Assembly (NCBI RefSeq): GCF_000264905.1
Contig: NW_006763145.1
Coordinates: 652,512-716,511 of the forward strand
From: Stereum hirsutum FP-91666 SS1
Lineage: Eukaryota > Basidiomycota > Agaricomycetes > Russulales > Stereaceae
Reading direction: 5' to 3'
DNA: 64,000 bases
Every line of letters starts with the position of its first letter. The first letter of the stretch is position 1. The position numbers were made by a program, and so were the translations under genes. Positions 1 to 11,914 of this stretch are shown in pieces. Below the pieces are notes generated by a model. The model did no database searches, was not told where the DNA came from, and was given only the letters and a program-made list of their open reading frames with translations.

Positions 1-685
1 GAGAGCGCTGCGAGTCGAAACTCAGCGGAGCGTTCATCAGGGCCCATAACCTGTTGAGCAGCGGAGGGTTAACGTAGTGGTACCGCTCTCAGTACTTACC
101 TGGAGTAAGGCTTGGGTTGAGTGGCTTGATAGCACGCAGTGGTTGGAGAGGCGAGATAAGTAGTTAAGATTACAGGGCGAATGCCCAGGGGTTTATATAC
201 ATGCAGAGCGTACAGCCTTAAGTAATACTATACAGCTGGACGCGTGTGAGAGAAAGAACAATAAGAAATAATAGTGTTGCGTCATGTGAATACAAGCCGG
301 ACCGGCGGACATAGCCACCGTTCAACACCCACCTTCGGTAAAATTCTGGCGGGGAGCTTGGTGTGAAGCGCCCAGGTGCGCAGACACCTTCCTATCCAAA
401 AAAACACGATCCAGTCCCATCAAAACACGATCCAGCGCGCCTCCGTCACGCCCGCCACACTCCCTCCCTCGCCACCCTTCGCCGGCTTCCCTTCAGTCGC
501 TTTGCTCAGACTCAACCATCCACGGCTCTGTAAAATTTCTCAGAGACGTGCCAATGCTTGAGAAAGCCAAAATTAATTTCTGGGCCGCTTCGCGGCCATT
601 TCCAAAGTTCTGTTTCATTTATCAGTGATGGCATGTATTTATGTGCATGTACATGTTTCAGAAAATGTAGAAGTACGCTATAATA

Positions 686-928
686 GACCTCGTGGGCACC
701 AGCCAATTGGCGCACGTCTTGGCCAAATTGGCCGGTTCACCGACATTCATTGCTCACCCGCATTTCATCCTGACAGGATATAAAGGGTATCTAAATTCGT
801 GTAAATTCAATTAGAAAATAATCTATGAGAACGAATTTCACCAAACAGGGATGGTCATTTTCTGCATGAGAAGTACGCACCAGCCAATTTCGCTGACGTC
901 AGCGAAATTGGCTGGTGCCCACGAGGTC
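686..928. mobile_element. MITE with perfect terminal inverted repeats
   Basis: Bases 684-708 and 906-930 are perfect reverse complements (25 of 25). The outermost TA on each side fits a TA target duplication, as in Tc1/mariner-derived MITEs. The interior is about 190 bp, AT-rich and without coding capacity. The right end carries an extra inverted copy of the end sequence, making a perfect 42-bp palindrome at 877-918. Non-autonomous status is inferred from the size and the absence of a transposase. Confidence 0.75.
877..918. repeat. Perfect 42-bp palindrome inside the MITE
   Basis: Bases 877-897 are the exact reverse complement of 898-918 with no spacer, centred on GAC/GTC. The outer part of each arm repeats the MITE end sequence, so this looks like a nested or duplicated terminus able to form a cruciform. 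Confidence 0.85.
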
Positions 929-1926
929 TAATATATGTTTTTTGTTCTCAATGCATGTATAACCTATTCCCCGAGTCCCTTACAACGATCGGCCCATAGA
1001 AATCAACCTACAAAAATGAATGCAGCTCAGACCGCACCTCCTTGCAGCGGTGCCACACTCAGCCACACTCCCTTGCTCTCCCGGCGTGTCGTCACTATCC
1101 GTCACGTCACGTCACACTGTTACCGTAGCGCTTTTTTTCCATTTCCCAGTTCCACTTCCTTCCTTCCTTCCAAAGCGTGACGCATTTGTTTGGTGTTCTT
1201 GACAGTGATGCGTCGGCCATGGAGGGCCACACTAATTTCTTCGCTTTCGACTACCTCCTCCACTATATGCAATGCAAGTGACGCTTCCAGGCGACTAGTG
1301 TCGACCACATATATACACGGATTGGATGTATCACCAGCTGGTCACTTCGCCTCTTCGCGGCTGGCCATAAAGTTAGTGTTGAATATGACAGGCTGAGTAC
1401 GTACAAACCGCCGTTCTCATCTTGATTGGAACTATGTGGGTAGGATGGAGAGACGGTCCTTCCTGGGAGTCGGATAATATGTGTGCCATATCCATTTGTG
1501 AAACTCGAGTTGTGGAACAGGAAGTCGAAACGGAGCTCAAGCAAGGCTGACTGAAAACTGGTGAAAATGATGTGGCGTTCGTGGGAGAATACCCGACGGG
1601 TTACGTAATAAACTCCGCTTCCTGGAATCCGCTTCCCTTTGTCTCTTTCGCTCCGAGTCTTCGAATTCTCCAAGCCGTTGACGGTCTCCATTTATCGCAT
1701 ACTCAAACTTTATAGCATCAACGTTTACTATCTGTGTATCTGTTATCCTGCTCTCTGGCGTGGGAGGCTTGAAGAAGCTATACTGCTCAAGCAACGAACA
1801 TTCCGACTAGTAGTAGCCTGAGGTATCGTCTTGACTCTTCGTTAAGACGCGCTCTTTACAACCATCTCGAACGCTGAGGGATAGACGGGCATAAATACGC
1901 AAAGTAGTATAGGGAAGCTCCTTCCA

Positions 1927-4434
1927 ATGATAGTCTCAACCAACACGCTGTCGACTTTGTCACTCGATATTATCTACGAGGTATGTTCTGTGGTCTGTGT
2001 GTCTTTGATGAGTTACTCAATGTGTGCGCCCCACAAATGTCTGTCAGATACTTAGCCACCTGAGACCTGATGACCTACTTCACGTATCTCGGGTCTCCAA
2101 ATCCTTTCATCAACTACTCACGTCTCGTCGAACTGCCTGGATCTGGAGAATGACCTGGTCCAACGTTGGCGATGATATAGCACCACCTCTCCCTGAAGAC
2201 ATATCTGAGGTACTAGCCTGGACGGTACTAATCTTTGGTGGTACTGGCTGTCAAGTAAGCACCATATACTCTTCTCTTTGTCATTCTACACTATCTCATT
2301 GAGGAATTCTACTCGTAGATGTGTGGCTCAGAAGATACTCAGGAAATCGATTGGGCTCTTCGTATCCGGGCCTGTTCGCCATGCACTATCAAAAGGTCAG
2401 TCAAACTATGTAATCATACTCTTCATGGTGAGAAGAGGTGAAGTAATGGTATTGACTTTGCGACCGGCCTTCAAGTGTCACGTTCTCGGTGCCCAAGTCC
2501 ATCATCGGAGTTAGGAAATTTATGCCACTCCTTCAAGTCCTTCCCAGATCCATGTGTAAGGGCCCTTCATGTCCTCCATCGACCATAGTTCCTACTCAAA
2601 CAATCACCATCCGAAGTTTATCCTAGGCATTACCGATCAATGACATGGCCTAATATGGTGTCGCCATATTTCCTGAAAAATGATGCGGCCAGACTTGCGG
2701 AAGAGGTAGATGCTGTGGCTGTTGGTCTTGAATCAGAGGAGTCGTCAGCCAAAATCGAAGAGCTCAGGGAAGTAAAGGCTCTGGCATATGACAAGGTGCT
2801 GAAGGTGAGGATGTCCACAGCTGCCGACTATCGATAATGTTGACGCGCTTGTAACTTCCCTTGTTCATTATTCTTAGCATGCCAAGTCCTGCGTCGACTG
2901 GGCTGAGCGCGTGGTAAAAGAGCGAGAGAGAGTGGATGAAAGGCGGAGGGCGGAGAAACGTCGACAGTACGCCATTTATTGAGATAATCTAAATGATCGA
3001 CTGACAACGGTTGACGCTGCTTAGTATCACGGAACGTCTTCATTCTTTGGGATATACTCACGAGGAGACTTCCTACAGTACAATTTGGAACGAGCCGGAG
3101 TTAACGAGCAAAGTCCCCTGGTCTGACGATTGTGAGTGCATCCCTTATTCTGATATTCTGATATCATCACTCTGCAATCAAACTTCGGGAGCTGACTTCT
3201 TCTCAATTCTTCTCACTGTTGCAGTATGGACAACTATCGAACCCAAATTTGTGGCAATACTTGAGGCTGAGAAAGCGCGCCATATTCAATATGAGCGTCG
3301 TTTCCGCGAAGAACTCATGGAGGGTCAATATCGGAGTCTTCTACTCGACAAGCCGCCTCTCTCCCTTGCCCTCTATCCTCAACCTCACGAGCTTCTAGAG
3401 ATATCTTCTGATCTTACTTCACTTTGCGATAATCCCCTCGTCGCCGAAGCAGGCTTCTTCGCCCCATTCAGGAACGTGATCCTCCAGATGTTTACGACGA
3501 GCATCGAGCAGTGGGCCACTGAGCGCAAGAGCAGAATCATGTCGACTCTCATACCTCCGTCTTCTTCCGGCTCGCTTCCCAACGCTTGCGGGACGTTCGA
3601 TGTCCCCTTCGAACTCACCCTCGCAAAGAACGTGTACACAGCTGAGGCGAAACCAGAGACCCCTCTGTTTGGTGCTGAAATCTTCGCCTACCGTCATGAT
3701 GATCATGAGCTAGACAAATCATTTTCAAGCTCCCCATCCTCGGCGCTGAACATTCCAAGGTTGAACAAGGCCGCTCAGCGTACTGTTCTTGCGTTGTTAG
3801 AATTGTGCGGATTGGATGGAGCGACGACGACCACGCAGGAATTAGATCATCGGCATGACTTGTTTGTGTGTGAGGCCTGTCATTTACAAGCTGCGAAGCT
3901 ACAGACAGAGGAACCAGAAGGGTCGACTGTTCTCCTAGACCTTACTTTCACGGGGCGGCGCGCAAAGATGAACTGGAGGGAGGCTGTATGTCTTCTGTCA
4001 CACCGGTCATTGAGTTTCTGCTGATTACATATTCTTCCCTAGTTGAGCCATCAGTTGAAACTCCCTGAGCACGACGTCCCTCGATTCACGCGGAGCACAG
4101 ACGAGATGAACAAAGGGCCAAGCGTTGTTGAAGTGATGGTCGACTTCCGATCGTGGACACAAGGAAGCTATATATGGGGGTGCGGACATTGTGCTGTCCA
4201 TCTTCAAGTTGAGGTACACAGCGGTTCTCAGAGGTGGATGGAACGAGACCCGGTTATTCAGCATCTGAGAGATAGGCGAGTCTGAATCATTTCTATTTTC
4301 AGTTGTTGTCTGCTTACGCCTCGCCTGTTCTGCGTACGTATAGCCATGATTTGGGCACACGCGAGCCTGTAGAAGGATTGGACATCTATTATAATCCCTC
4401 GTTCCCGATGGCGGAGATGATTATGCGACTTTGA
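1927..4434 (+). CDS. F-box protein, paralogue 1
   Basis: Predicted 628-residue F-box protein, presumably a substrate receptor for an SCF ubiquitin ligase (family inference; substrate unknown). Ten exons: 1927-1980, 2048-2254, 2319-2395, 2476-2555, 2617-2804, 2878-2966, 3025-3131, 3225-3985, 4043-4275, 4344-4434, summing to an exact codon multiple. The F-box spans the first intron (LSLDIIYE / ILSHLRPDDLLHVSRVSKSF). A CSPC pair follows in the 77-nt exon. The C-terminal half has FVCEACH and WGCGHCAVHL, a possible zinc site, and ends with a GLDIYYNP-type tail shared with the paralogues at 17698 and 53565. The last intron uses a GC donor (GCGAGT at 4276) where both paralogues use GT. Unlike its paralogues it lacks the basic N-terminal exon. 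No disabling change was seen. Confidence 0.85.
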
Positions 4435-5872
4435 TGAGGCTGAGAGTGTTGAGCTCTCTTACAATAAATGTATGGACGTCGATGCGAAGTAATATGCCTC
4501 CTACCTTACTCCTTCCCTGCTTGTCACGGCCTCATTATCTATGCAATGTCTACTATCTCTCAGACTCTGCACCTATTCCACTACCGTACCTTGTTGGTAC
4601 CGTCTTAAGTTTGAGCAGTGCTAGACTTGTTGGCCTCAGCACTTGTAAGGGTGATGGTGGTGTCTTCCCGACTCAGCCCCTATCTGCGCCACCCATGCCA
4701 ATCCACCCAGCACACCACCAATTGCAAACTTGCACCTGTACAGGTACGCATCTCTTGCTGGTCCTCGTTCCTCGAAATTGAACACCGCATTTGACTACTC
4801 ACTATCAGGCCGGCGGGACCTTACCGTGTCCGATAAATAGTCTGGTCGTCCATGCACCACAGTAGGACCCCCGGTGATAGAGGGCGAGGACGTCCACTGA
4901 TCCGGACAAATTTTGGGCACTTTGGGGGGTAGGCTGTCCGCCAGTCCCGACAAAAACCCGCCGGAGGCTGTGGCATCAGCCCCAGCTTGGGCCTCTCTGG
5001 GGTCACTGACGGTCCGAATGGCAGTTTGTTCAATGTGAAGGGCAAAATAAGCCTCACAATGTGCTCAAAGAGCGATTCTGGGGCAGGCCAATTATTATTA
5101 TTCTTTTATTTTATTTTTATTTTTGGAGGCCGTACCCGAAATCCGGACAAATTTTCGTCAGTTCGTCGAGGTTCGTGGACGTCCTCGCCTTCTATAACCG
5201 GGGGTCCTACCACAGTCTGTCGGGTAACAAGATCACCGTTGGCTCGATGAACAAGGATCGGAGACAACAGACGAGATGATCCCAGTTTGAGTTCGACTTA
5301 TCTCCCTTGCGATCACACCTTGAAAAAACAGAAAGCAGAGGTAGGTTCCGTAGCACGCTACAGTACGCTACCCATCCAGCACAATAAAAGTAAACTCCCA
5401 AAACCCATAAAAAAAAAGTAAGAGCAAGGGAGAAAAGAAAGAGAGGAACGCAAGCGTTCCGTACGTAGCAGATAAAGTAGACATCAAGTCATAACTACCG
5501 AGGCATGACCAATCAAGGTATCAAGGTATAAAAGTGATAATGAAAGCAAGCAGCTGCAGCCAATCAAGACCGTAGCGAAGCGGGGAAATGGAGAGCGTAT
5601 AGATACAGCTTGAAAGCAGGATATTTGGATATCAGGATATCAAATCGTGAGAGCCATCATGGAAACCAGAATAGAATAGAGACAGGACGGATTGTTGAGT
5701 TTGAGCAGTGAGATGCAGAGAATGTGATGTGCGGATTGCACGAAGCTGGCGAGGGCAAGACTTGTTGCTTGTTGCGTCGCCGTGTTTAAGTGTGTGCGTG
5801 TTTGTCGTGAATATGTCGGTGTCGGAAAGGTGTGATGAAGCGTGTGTCGGTCGTGGAGGCTACTCGTGGAGC
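4435..5872. other. Intergenic region, convergent 3' ends
   Basis: Separates the 3' end of F-box gene 1 (+) from the 3' end of the lyase gene (-). It holds the inverted-repeat element at 4863-5209 and otherwise AT-rich sequence with no supportable gene. Confidence 0.6.
4863..5209. mobile_element. Inverted-repeat element, probable MITE or non-autonomous TIR transposon
   Basis: Bases 4863-4897 match the reverse complement of 5175-5209 at 33 of 35 positions. Inside each arm lies a copy of the short motif ATCCGGACAAATTTT (4899 and about 5143), and these two are in direct rather than inverted orientation. No transposase frame is present. Exact ends and target duplication are unclear, so the true element may extend some tens of bases beyond the arms. 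Confidence 0.55.
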
Positions 5873-7605
5873 TTAGAGCGTCTCCGTGATCGCGACCGAG
5901 AAGTCAGAGAAGTACGTGTTCTGGTCCTTCGGCGATGCATAGTCCTCCGTCGAGCCTGTAAAGCACCAGAACGATAAGCCTCCAACCTCTCGCCACAAGT
6001 ACGACATCAAATGAATAAAATAAAAATAGAAACTCACCACCAAAGAAAGTCTGCATCTGAACCCCCCTAATTCTCCCCGCATCCCTCGCCCTCAGAATCA
6101 AACCACTAACATTAATAACACTCTCTCCCCCAACAAACAACTCCAACTCCCCATTCGCCTGCCCCACATCATTCAACCTCACCCTCTGACTGATCGTCGT
6201 CCACCCGCCCGCGACGAACGAGAACGCGCCCCTGCCGACCGACGCACCGTACGTGGGGTTGCAGGTCGAGAAGGGCGCGACGTCGCAGACGGCTTTGTTG
6301 GCGGTGTAGTCGCCCGAGGCGTCGTCGTAGGGAGGGAGGTAGGTGTAGAGCTCGCCGGCGGAGGCGGCGCGCCACATGAGACGGGCGGAGAAGCAGGCGT
6401 CGGAGCGACGGCCACCGGAGCAGGAGATGGAGTCGTCGTAGGAGTCACCGCCGACTGTGAATAGGAATGACGAAAGTGTCGGAAGTGTCAGCAGGGTTCG
6501 AAAACGGTGGGAAATTACAATGAAAAATCATGAGTCGATTGATAAGTATCGCAGGGTTGAGAGTTCGTGGTAGATAAATTGAGCAGTGGTCCACTGACTC
6601 TGCTCATTGGTCTATATTCATGTGGACATTATGCGCCACAAATAGGGCCTCCACAAGGAGTGGCACCCGAATCAATATCGTGAGATGGTGTTCCATAATT
6701 CGGCATGACACGCGACTCGGTTAGGCATGCCCGTCCGTGCGATACAGATCATAAAACCGGCAATCATCTGAGCTCAACTGCCAGCACATCTCGAGTGCTC
6801 CAATCATTTGTGCTTTCGAAAAATGCAGCCAGATAGAAAAAAAAAGATAATGATAGAGCGCGACATAGGAAAGATACTCACAAAGACCTGGCAGCTTCCC
6901 ACCCTTCTGCCACTCGAACCCATCCTCAAACATAACCGAATACCCAAACGTCGCCTCCTTCGCCGTCGTCAGATCCACAGCGTCCGGACCAGGCGCATAG
7001 AAACTCAACCCTCCCTCCGGACTATGCGTGAACGTATAGCTCCCTTTAGGGTAATGCGCCTGCATCGACAGCTTTGAGTCCGAGCTGGACGAGTTCGACG
7101 CAGAAGGGGTGGGCGATTGCACATAGTCGTGGGAGAGAGCGGAGATGAGGTTCGTGAGCTGGAAGGTGGAGTCGGAGAGCGGAACCGAGTTGTCGGCGCC
7201 TGATACGGTGGACCAGGACGAGGAGGCAGATTGGGAGACCGGGAACAGGATCGAGAGGAGGGAGGACAAAGTGGACGAGGAGGAAGAAGAAGAGGTGCTT
7301 AAGTTGGACGGGTCCGTGGCGACGGCGGAAGCGGAAGCTTTCACAGAGGAGGAGGTGACAGAGGGAGAGGGAGAGGCCGATGCGGTGGCGGATTCAGTCG
7401 TGACGAACGAAGAGAACTTGGACTTGGTGGAAGAAGAGGACGAGGCGGAGGCGGAGGTGGCAGAGCTCGTGATGGCGGCGGATGCACTGGAGGATCCACC
7501 GTGGTGGCACCGGCGGACGTGATTGTGACCACCGAGGGGAAGGGCAGACACAGCGGATGCAAAGAGAGCGAAGAGAGCGACACAGAACATGGTGAACGAG
7601 AACAT
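5873..7605 (-). CDS. Secreted polysaccharide lyase, PL14-like
   Basis: 407 residues from three exons (7605-6882, 6454-6038, 5955-5873). The start is the ATG at 7605, which opens directly into a signal peptide (MFSFTMFCVALFALFASAVSA). A Ser/Thr-rich stalk of about 130 residues follows, then a PL14-type beta-jelly-roll domain. Family landmarks are FEWQKGGKLPGLFGG, CSGGRRSDACFSARLMWR, YGASVGRGAFSF, and a terminal TFFGG / YASPKDQNTYFSDF block. It presumably cleaves uronic-acid polysaccharides outside the cell; the substrate is not predictable. The first intron is unusually long for this window (427 bp). A larger paralogue lies at 40658-43561 on the other strand. Confidence 0.85.
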
Positions 7606-8705
7606 GGCTTCAATGGACAAGAGGGTGGGTGATTTCCGGGGTATTGGATGGAAGAGGAGGGGAGGGGAGGAGGATGGGAGGAGGGACCGACAAAGAAAGA
7701 GGGAATGAAGAAGAAAGAGCCGGAGTCGACAGGCTTTTGTACCCTGCGCTGTGGCCCAAAGGGGACCAAATTCCGCATGGAGAGAACACGCGAAGGCACC
7801 AGCGCTTTGAGTTTTGGGCTTGGCATGTGGCGAGCGTGTGGCGAGAATGATAGCGAGAACATAGCGAGGTTCAGAGGCTGGGACAGAAGAACCACAAAAT
7901 TACACAGGTCATCGGTATGCTGACCAGTAGCTGCACGAGTCGCAAAAGCCCAAGGCCGACCGATGTCCACAACCGAGTCCGCTCGAAGAGGGTGAATGCA
8001 TCGTGACGTCGGAGTTGCAGTCTGACAAGTGAACCTGAGATCGCTTACTTACAAATTTTCCTCCATACAGCACTTGCGGAGAAAATAAGTACATCAATCA
8101 GGCATTCTCTACGCCTCGATGCCATCACCCATCAGGCTGAGAACGAGCTAATAGTATACTCATACGTGCCGCTGGCTCGCAGCGAAGTGAGGGCCGAACG
8201 AGCGTGATGGCCCTCCACACAAGGGAGGGTTCCGCCCACACGTTTACAGTAAGGAGGATTCATCAGAAATTATCGTGCCAGAGGTTGTGAATGAGGTGAG
8301 GTCGAAAGGGAAACGATCAACGATGATCCTTTTTATAGCAGAGACCGTTGCCAACGGCGCCGCAGCAGCCCTGGTGTTCCGCTGATGCTATGTTTATCCT
8401 ACTCAACTTTGATGTTCAAGTTTTGTTCGCCAAAAGTAGAAAGAACGTAGGCACGTAAAGTGTACTATTTGGAAGAAAATAAGCCCTTGTCAAACAACTA
8501 GCGAGCAACACTAGTACTACCATAACGAGTCCGTGTCGTCACCGAAAACAAAACAAGGAACGAAACAGTAATGCAATGAAGTTCAAGTCCATGGTCCATT
8601 CGATGCTACATTCTGCCTACAAATCACATCAAGTTGATGCATAGTGGGACGGAACAGACGAAGTAGCGGGTATCATTGACGAGAAGGTCGAGGTTTCCCT
8701 AAAGT
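7606..8705. other. Intergenic region between lyase promoter and secreted-protein array
   Basis: Holds the 5' flank of the lyase gene, purine-rich just upstream of its start (7640-7720), and the 3' flank of the first small secreted protein. No coding sequence was recognised. Confidence 0.55.
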
Positions 8706-9740
8706 TCAACGGCGACCAACGGAGCTCGTCGTGGCCGCATAATGCAACCAATCGTCAAAGTTCGTATACGGGATCGTAGTCCCCGTGGCCGCCCAGTCGA
8801 GCATAGGCGTCCACCATTCATTGATCACATCTTCTGCCGAGCTAAGAAACACACATAGGCGTCAGTAAGCAGTATACAATGTACTTGAAATAGAAGGAAG
8901 TGAAGTGAAGAGAAGGGGTTGGATATGATTCGAAAATGGACGCACTCTGGCCATTCAGTCGACCCGACATCGCTCAGCGCGCTATAAATCAGATCGATAT
9001 AGTTCTGTTGGGTAATGGGACAGCCGCCTTCGTCCCAGGCGCAGTCGCCGACGATGCCTGCGTAGATCTTTATCATACAAGCAATGCAGTAGAACGGCGT
9101 CAGTTAGATGGGAGAATTTAAAGAAGGAGAGGGAAGGGGGAGGAACGTACGTTATAGTCCAAGTGGGGTATTTCAGTCGCGTTCGCAACTGCGGGGTTCT
9201 CGCATTGAGCTATGAAAGCGGTTTTCTAAAGGATTCATCCGGTGACCGATCAGTACCGAACGCAACATAGGAGAAGGCCAGAGAGACACAGTTGGCACAG
9301 AGTGAAGAAAAAAAAAGGGTGAGAAAGAACGTACAGGATCGCACGTCGCGGCCGCAACACAGCTCTTCACGCTCCACAGCGCCGTCGTCCCATTGTTAGA
9401 GGCAGCGAAACAAGAGCCCGCCTCCATACATACCATCAAAACCGTCAATTAACAATTTATGAAAGGGGAAAGGAACGCCAGAGTGTATCCAGCCAGATCA
9501 ATGATAGAGGTATGAACTGTAGAAAGGAGGGAAAGAGGACAAAGAGAGGCTTACGAGCACAACACAGGCCGGACTGTACACTTCATTGTATATCCCAACG
9601 TATTTCTCCGCCTGTACGCATTGCTGAGACGGGAGGTCTGCACGCTCGATGACATGGACATCACGCTCGATAGCTGCTGCGAAAGTAGAGGTAGCCATAG
9701 CAGCGAGGAGCGCGAAAGAAGTTTGGCCGAGGAGCTGCAT
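8706..9740 (-). CDS. Small secreted eight-cysteine protein, array copy A
   Basis: 201 residues from five exons (9740-9555, 9421-9335, 9225-9151, 9067-8946, 8841-8706). A signal peptide (MQLLGQTSFALLAAMATSTFAAA) is followed by a short propeptide-like stretch and a mature region with eight cysteines. The conserved core has ALWSVKSCVAA, CAWDEGGCPITQQNY and TIPYTNFDDWLHY. I do not recognise a named family. Intron positions, phases and the sizes of exons 2-4 (87, 75, 122 nt) are identical in copies B and C, so the three arose by tandem duplication. A TATA box lies about 85 bp upstream. The fold suggests an extracellular disulfide-bonded protein; function unknown. Confidence 0.85.
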
Positions 9741-10978
9741 TATTGAGAAGTTGTGTGAGGGAGGGCGAGCAAAGAGCAATGAGGATGAAATCAGGGATTT
9801 GAATGAGGAGAATGTGAAAGTTTATATATCTGGGCAGAATTCAATATCGGGATCGGAGGCCTGGTTTCAACTGAGCTCATGCAGCATCAAGACGGCGTGA
9901 TTCTGGACCACGTCCACTGCAGGCCGAATTACATAGCAGAGGTTCCGGACTTCACAGTCAAGCCAAAGGGCACAGTTGTGGACACGGAGCATGAGGTTCT
10001 CAAAGGGTCTTCCGGGGTAGGTACAGAACGCATCACCGATTCCGGTCTGCTGATGACAAGCTGATGAGGTTGGAATGAATGTCAGTGGCATAAACCGAGA
10101 ACTAATCACGAGGAGCGTTGAGGTCAAAATTCATATCAAGCTCTTCTTGTCTAGTAACCGGCGTGCTTAAGCCGCAGTATAGACATAGGCACAAGGTGGT
10201 GGTAGGCCGGCATCATTCCAAGTCAACTCCTGCCAGGCCTTCAAGACCGTCAGAGCGTGTACGGAGGTGTACGGGGGAAAAGAGTCAGGTTCAACATCAG
10301 AATGTGTTGCGGCAAAAATACGACTGCAATTCTCGATAGTGGAACAGAGCAAGTAGGAATGATAAAGTTCGAGGCAGGAAATGGTCATGGGGGAAGGACA
10401 ACGGTATTTTATCGTGGACGGGTAGCACCGGTACGGAGAGAGCCGAATCATTGACACGCTCAGGGTGGCGCCGATAGCACTGTGGCCCCCTGTAGTTGAG
10501 CTTTGCAACGATATCGCTCCACTGAAAAGCAAGGCCCTGTGTTGTACTCCTTATAACGGAGACACAGTGAAGGAGCCTTAGAAGCACGCCCTCAATTTCT
10601 TTACCGATGTCAAATGTCATTGTCCAGCCTCCATGGTCGATCATTTATCTAGTGTGTGGATTCCTGAATCGATATCATGGCAGACATCTGCTTTGTAGGT
10701 GATCACTTGCACGAGAAGAATATAAGCAAGCACAATACGTTATTTATTATAAGACGTTATGCGCAACTATCGAGCAACACAGCCACACTAACGATAATAC
10801 AACAAACGAGTGAAATATTCAAGTAAGTACTCTACTCATTCGAGCAAGTGTTCAAAGTGCAGAAGTCCATTCGACGGCAAACTGTCCTTCCAAATCGTAC
10901 TGGCACGCGGAAGGAGCAGAGGAAGTAGAGGGGTATGAGAAAAGTAAACCTAAATGACAAAAATTGACGGTTCGACGT
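9741..10978. other. Spacer between secreted-protein copies A and B
   Basis: Contains the promoter of copy A and about 1 kb of sequence without a supportable gene. Short matches to the spacers upstream of copies B and C near the promoter (GAGCTC...CAGCATC) suggest the duplicated unit included upstream DNA, here strongly diverged. Confidence 0.5.
9821..9828 (-). promoter_or_regulatory. TATA box of secreted protein copy A
   Basis: TATATAAA on the minus strand, 81-88 bp upstream of the start at 9740. Equivalent boxes precede copies B and C at similar distance. Confidence 0.6.
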
Positions 10979-11914
10979 TTAGTCCGACACGGCGTCATAA
11001 TGCAGCCAGTCGTCAAAGTTCGTGTAGGGGATCGTAGTTCCCGTGGCCGTCCAATCGAGCATCGGAGTCCACCAGTAAGTGATCACGTCTTGGGCCGAGC
11101 TACAACACATTACAAAGAACCGACATCAATATTAGACCTAACATGGTTCCGTGGAGTAGGACGGGAGCGCGTAGGAGGACTTTAATGGACAGCATTCAGA
11201 GAGCAAACATACCTCGGCCAGGTTGTCGACCCAATATCACTCAGGGCGCCATAAATGAAGTCGATGTAATTCTGTTGGGTGATGGGACAACCACCCTCGG
11301 CCCAGGCGCAATCACCGACTATGCCTGCGTAGATCTATGGATTGGGGTGAGGGAAGAAGGAATGGTAGAAGAGGGATAAGAAAATCATTGCATCAGTCGA
11401 ACAAATAGTTGTGAGGATATGAACACAGAAAGTCTTACGTTGTAGTCCAAATGCGGGATATCGGTAGCGTTTGCAACAGCGGTATTCCTGCATTGCGCGA
11501 CAAAAGCGGTTTTCTAGTTGAGGGCACAGTAATAAATACATGCTCGAGAGAGGAAAATGGAAGGGCATACAGGATCGCAGGTCTGAGCAGCCACACAGCT
11601 CTTTACACTCCAAAGCGCCGTGGTCCCGGCTTCGGCAGCAGAGAAGCAGTTGCCAGCCTATAGCAACACATGATCATCAGTCAGTACTCGAGTAGAAACG
11701 GATGTGAAGGACTTACGAGCACGGCACAAGCTTGACTATAGACACCATTAATACCATATATGCCAACATATTTCTCGCCCTCAACGCAGTTTTGGGAAGG
11801 GTTGCTATCGCGCTTAACGACGTTGAGATTTCTTTCGATGGCTGCACCAAAGACTGAGGTGGGCATGGAGGCGAGTAGGGTGAAGAACACAGAGAGCGTG
11901 CTGATGAGCTTCAT
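10979..11914 (-). CDS. Small secreted eight-cysteine protein, array copy B
   Basis: 200 residues from five exons (11914-11717, 11657-11571, 11513-11439, 11334-11213, 11099-10979). The signal peptide MKLISTLSVFFTLLASMPTSVFGA is followed by a propeptide ending in VVKR, a plausible Kex2 site. All eight cysteines and the core motifs of copy A are kept, including CAWAEGGCPITQQNY and WWTPMLDWTATGTTIPY. The tail ends LHYDAVSD. It is closer to copy C than to copy A by inspection. Function unknown; presumably secreted. Confidence 0.85.

Larger units (their letters stand above)
1..1926. other. Non-coding left flank
   Basis: No gene could be supported. The open frames here are short, lack recognisable domains and have no convincing splice structure. 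The minus-strand frame at 1263-1691 has no homology I recognise. The one structured item is the MITE at 686-928. The last 100-200 bases are presumably the promoter of the F-box gene starting at 1927. Confidence 0.6.

Noticed and set aside
1263..1691. 142-codon minus-strand frame in the left flank
   Set aside because: No domain or homologous copy in the window and no convincing start context; not enough to call a gene.
7606..7620. Upstream extension of the small lyase frame to 7620
   Set aside because: The extension begins with a TTG codon; the ATG at 7605 opens directly into a good signal peptide.
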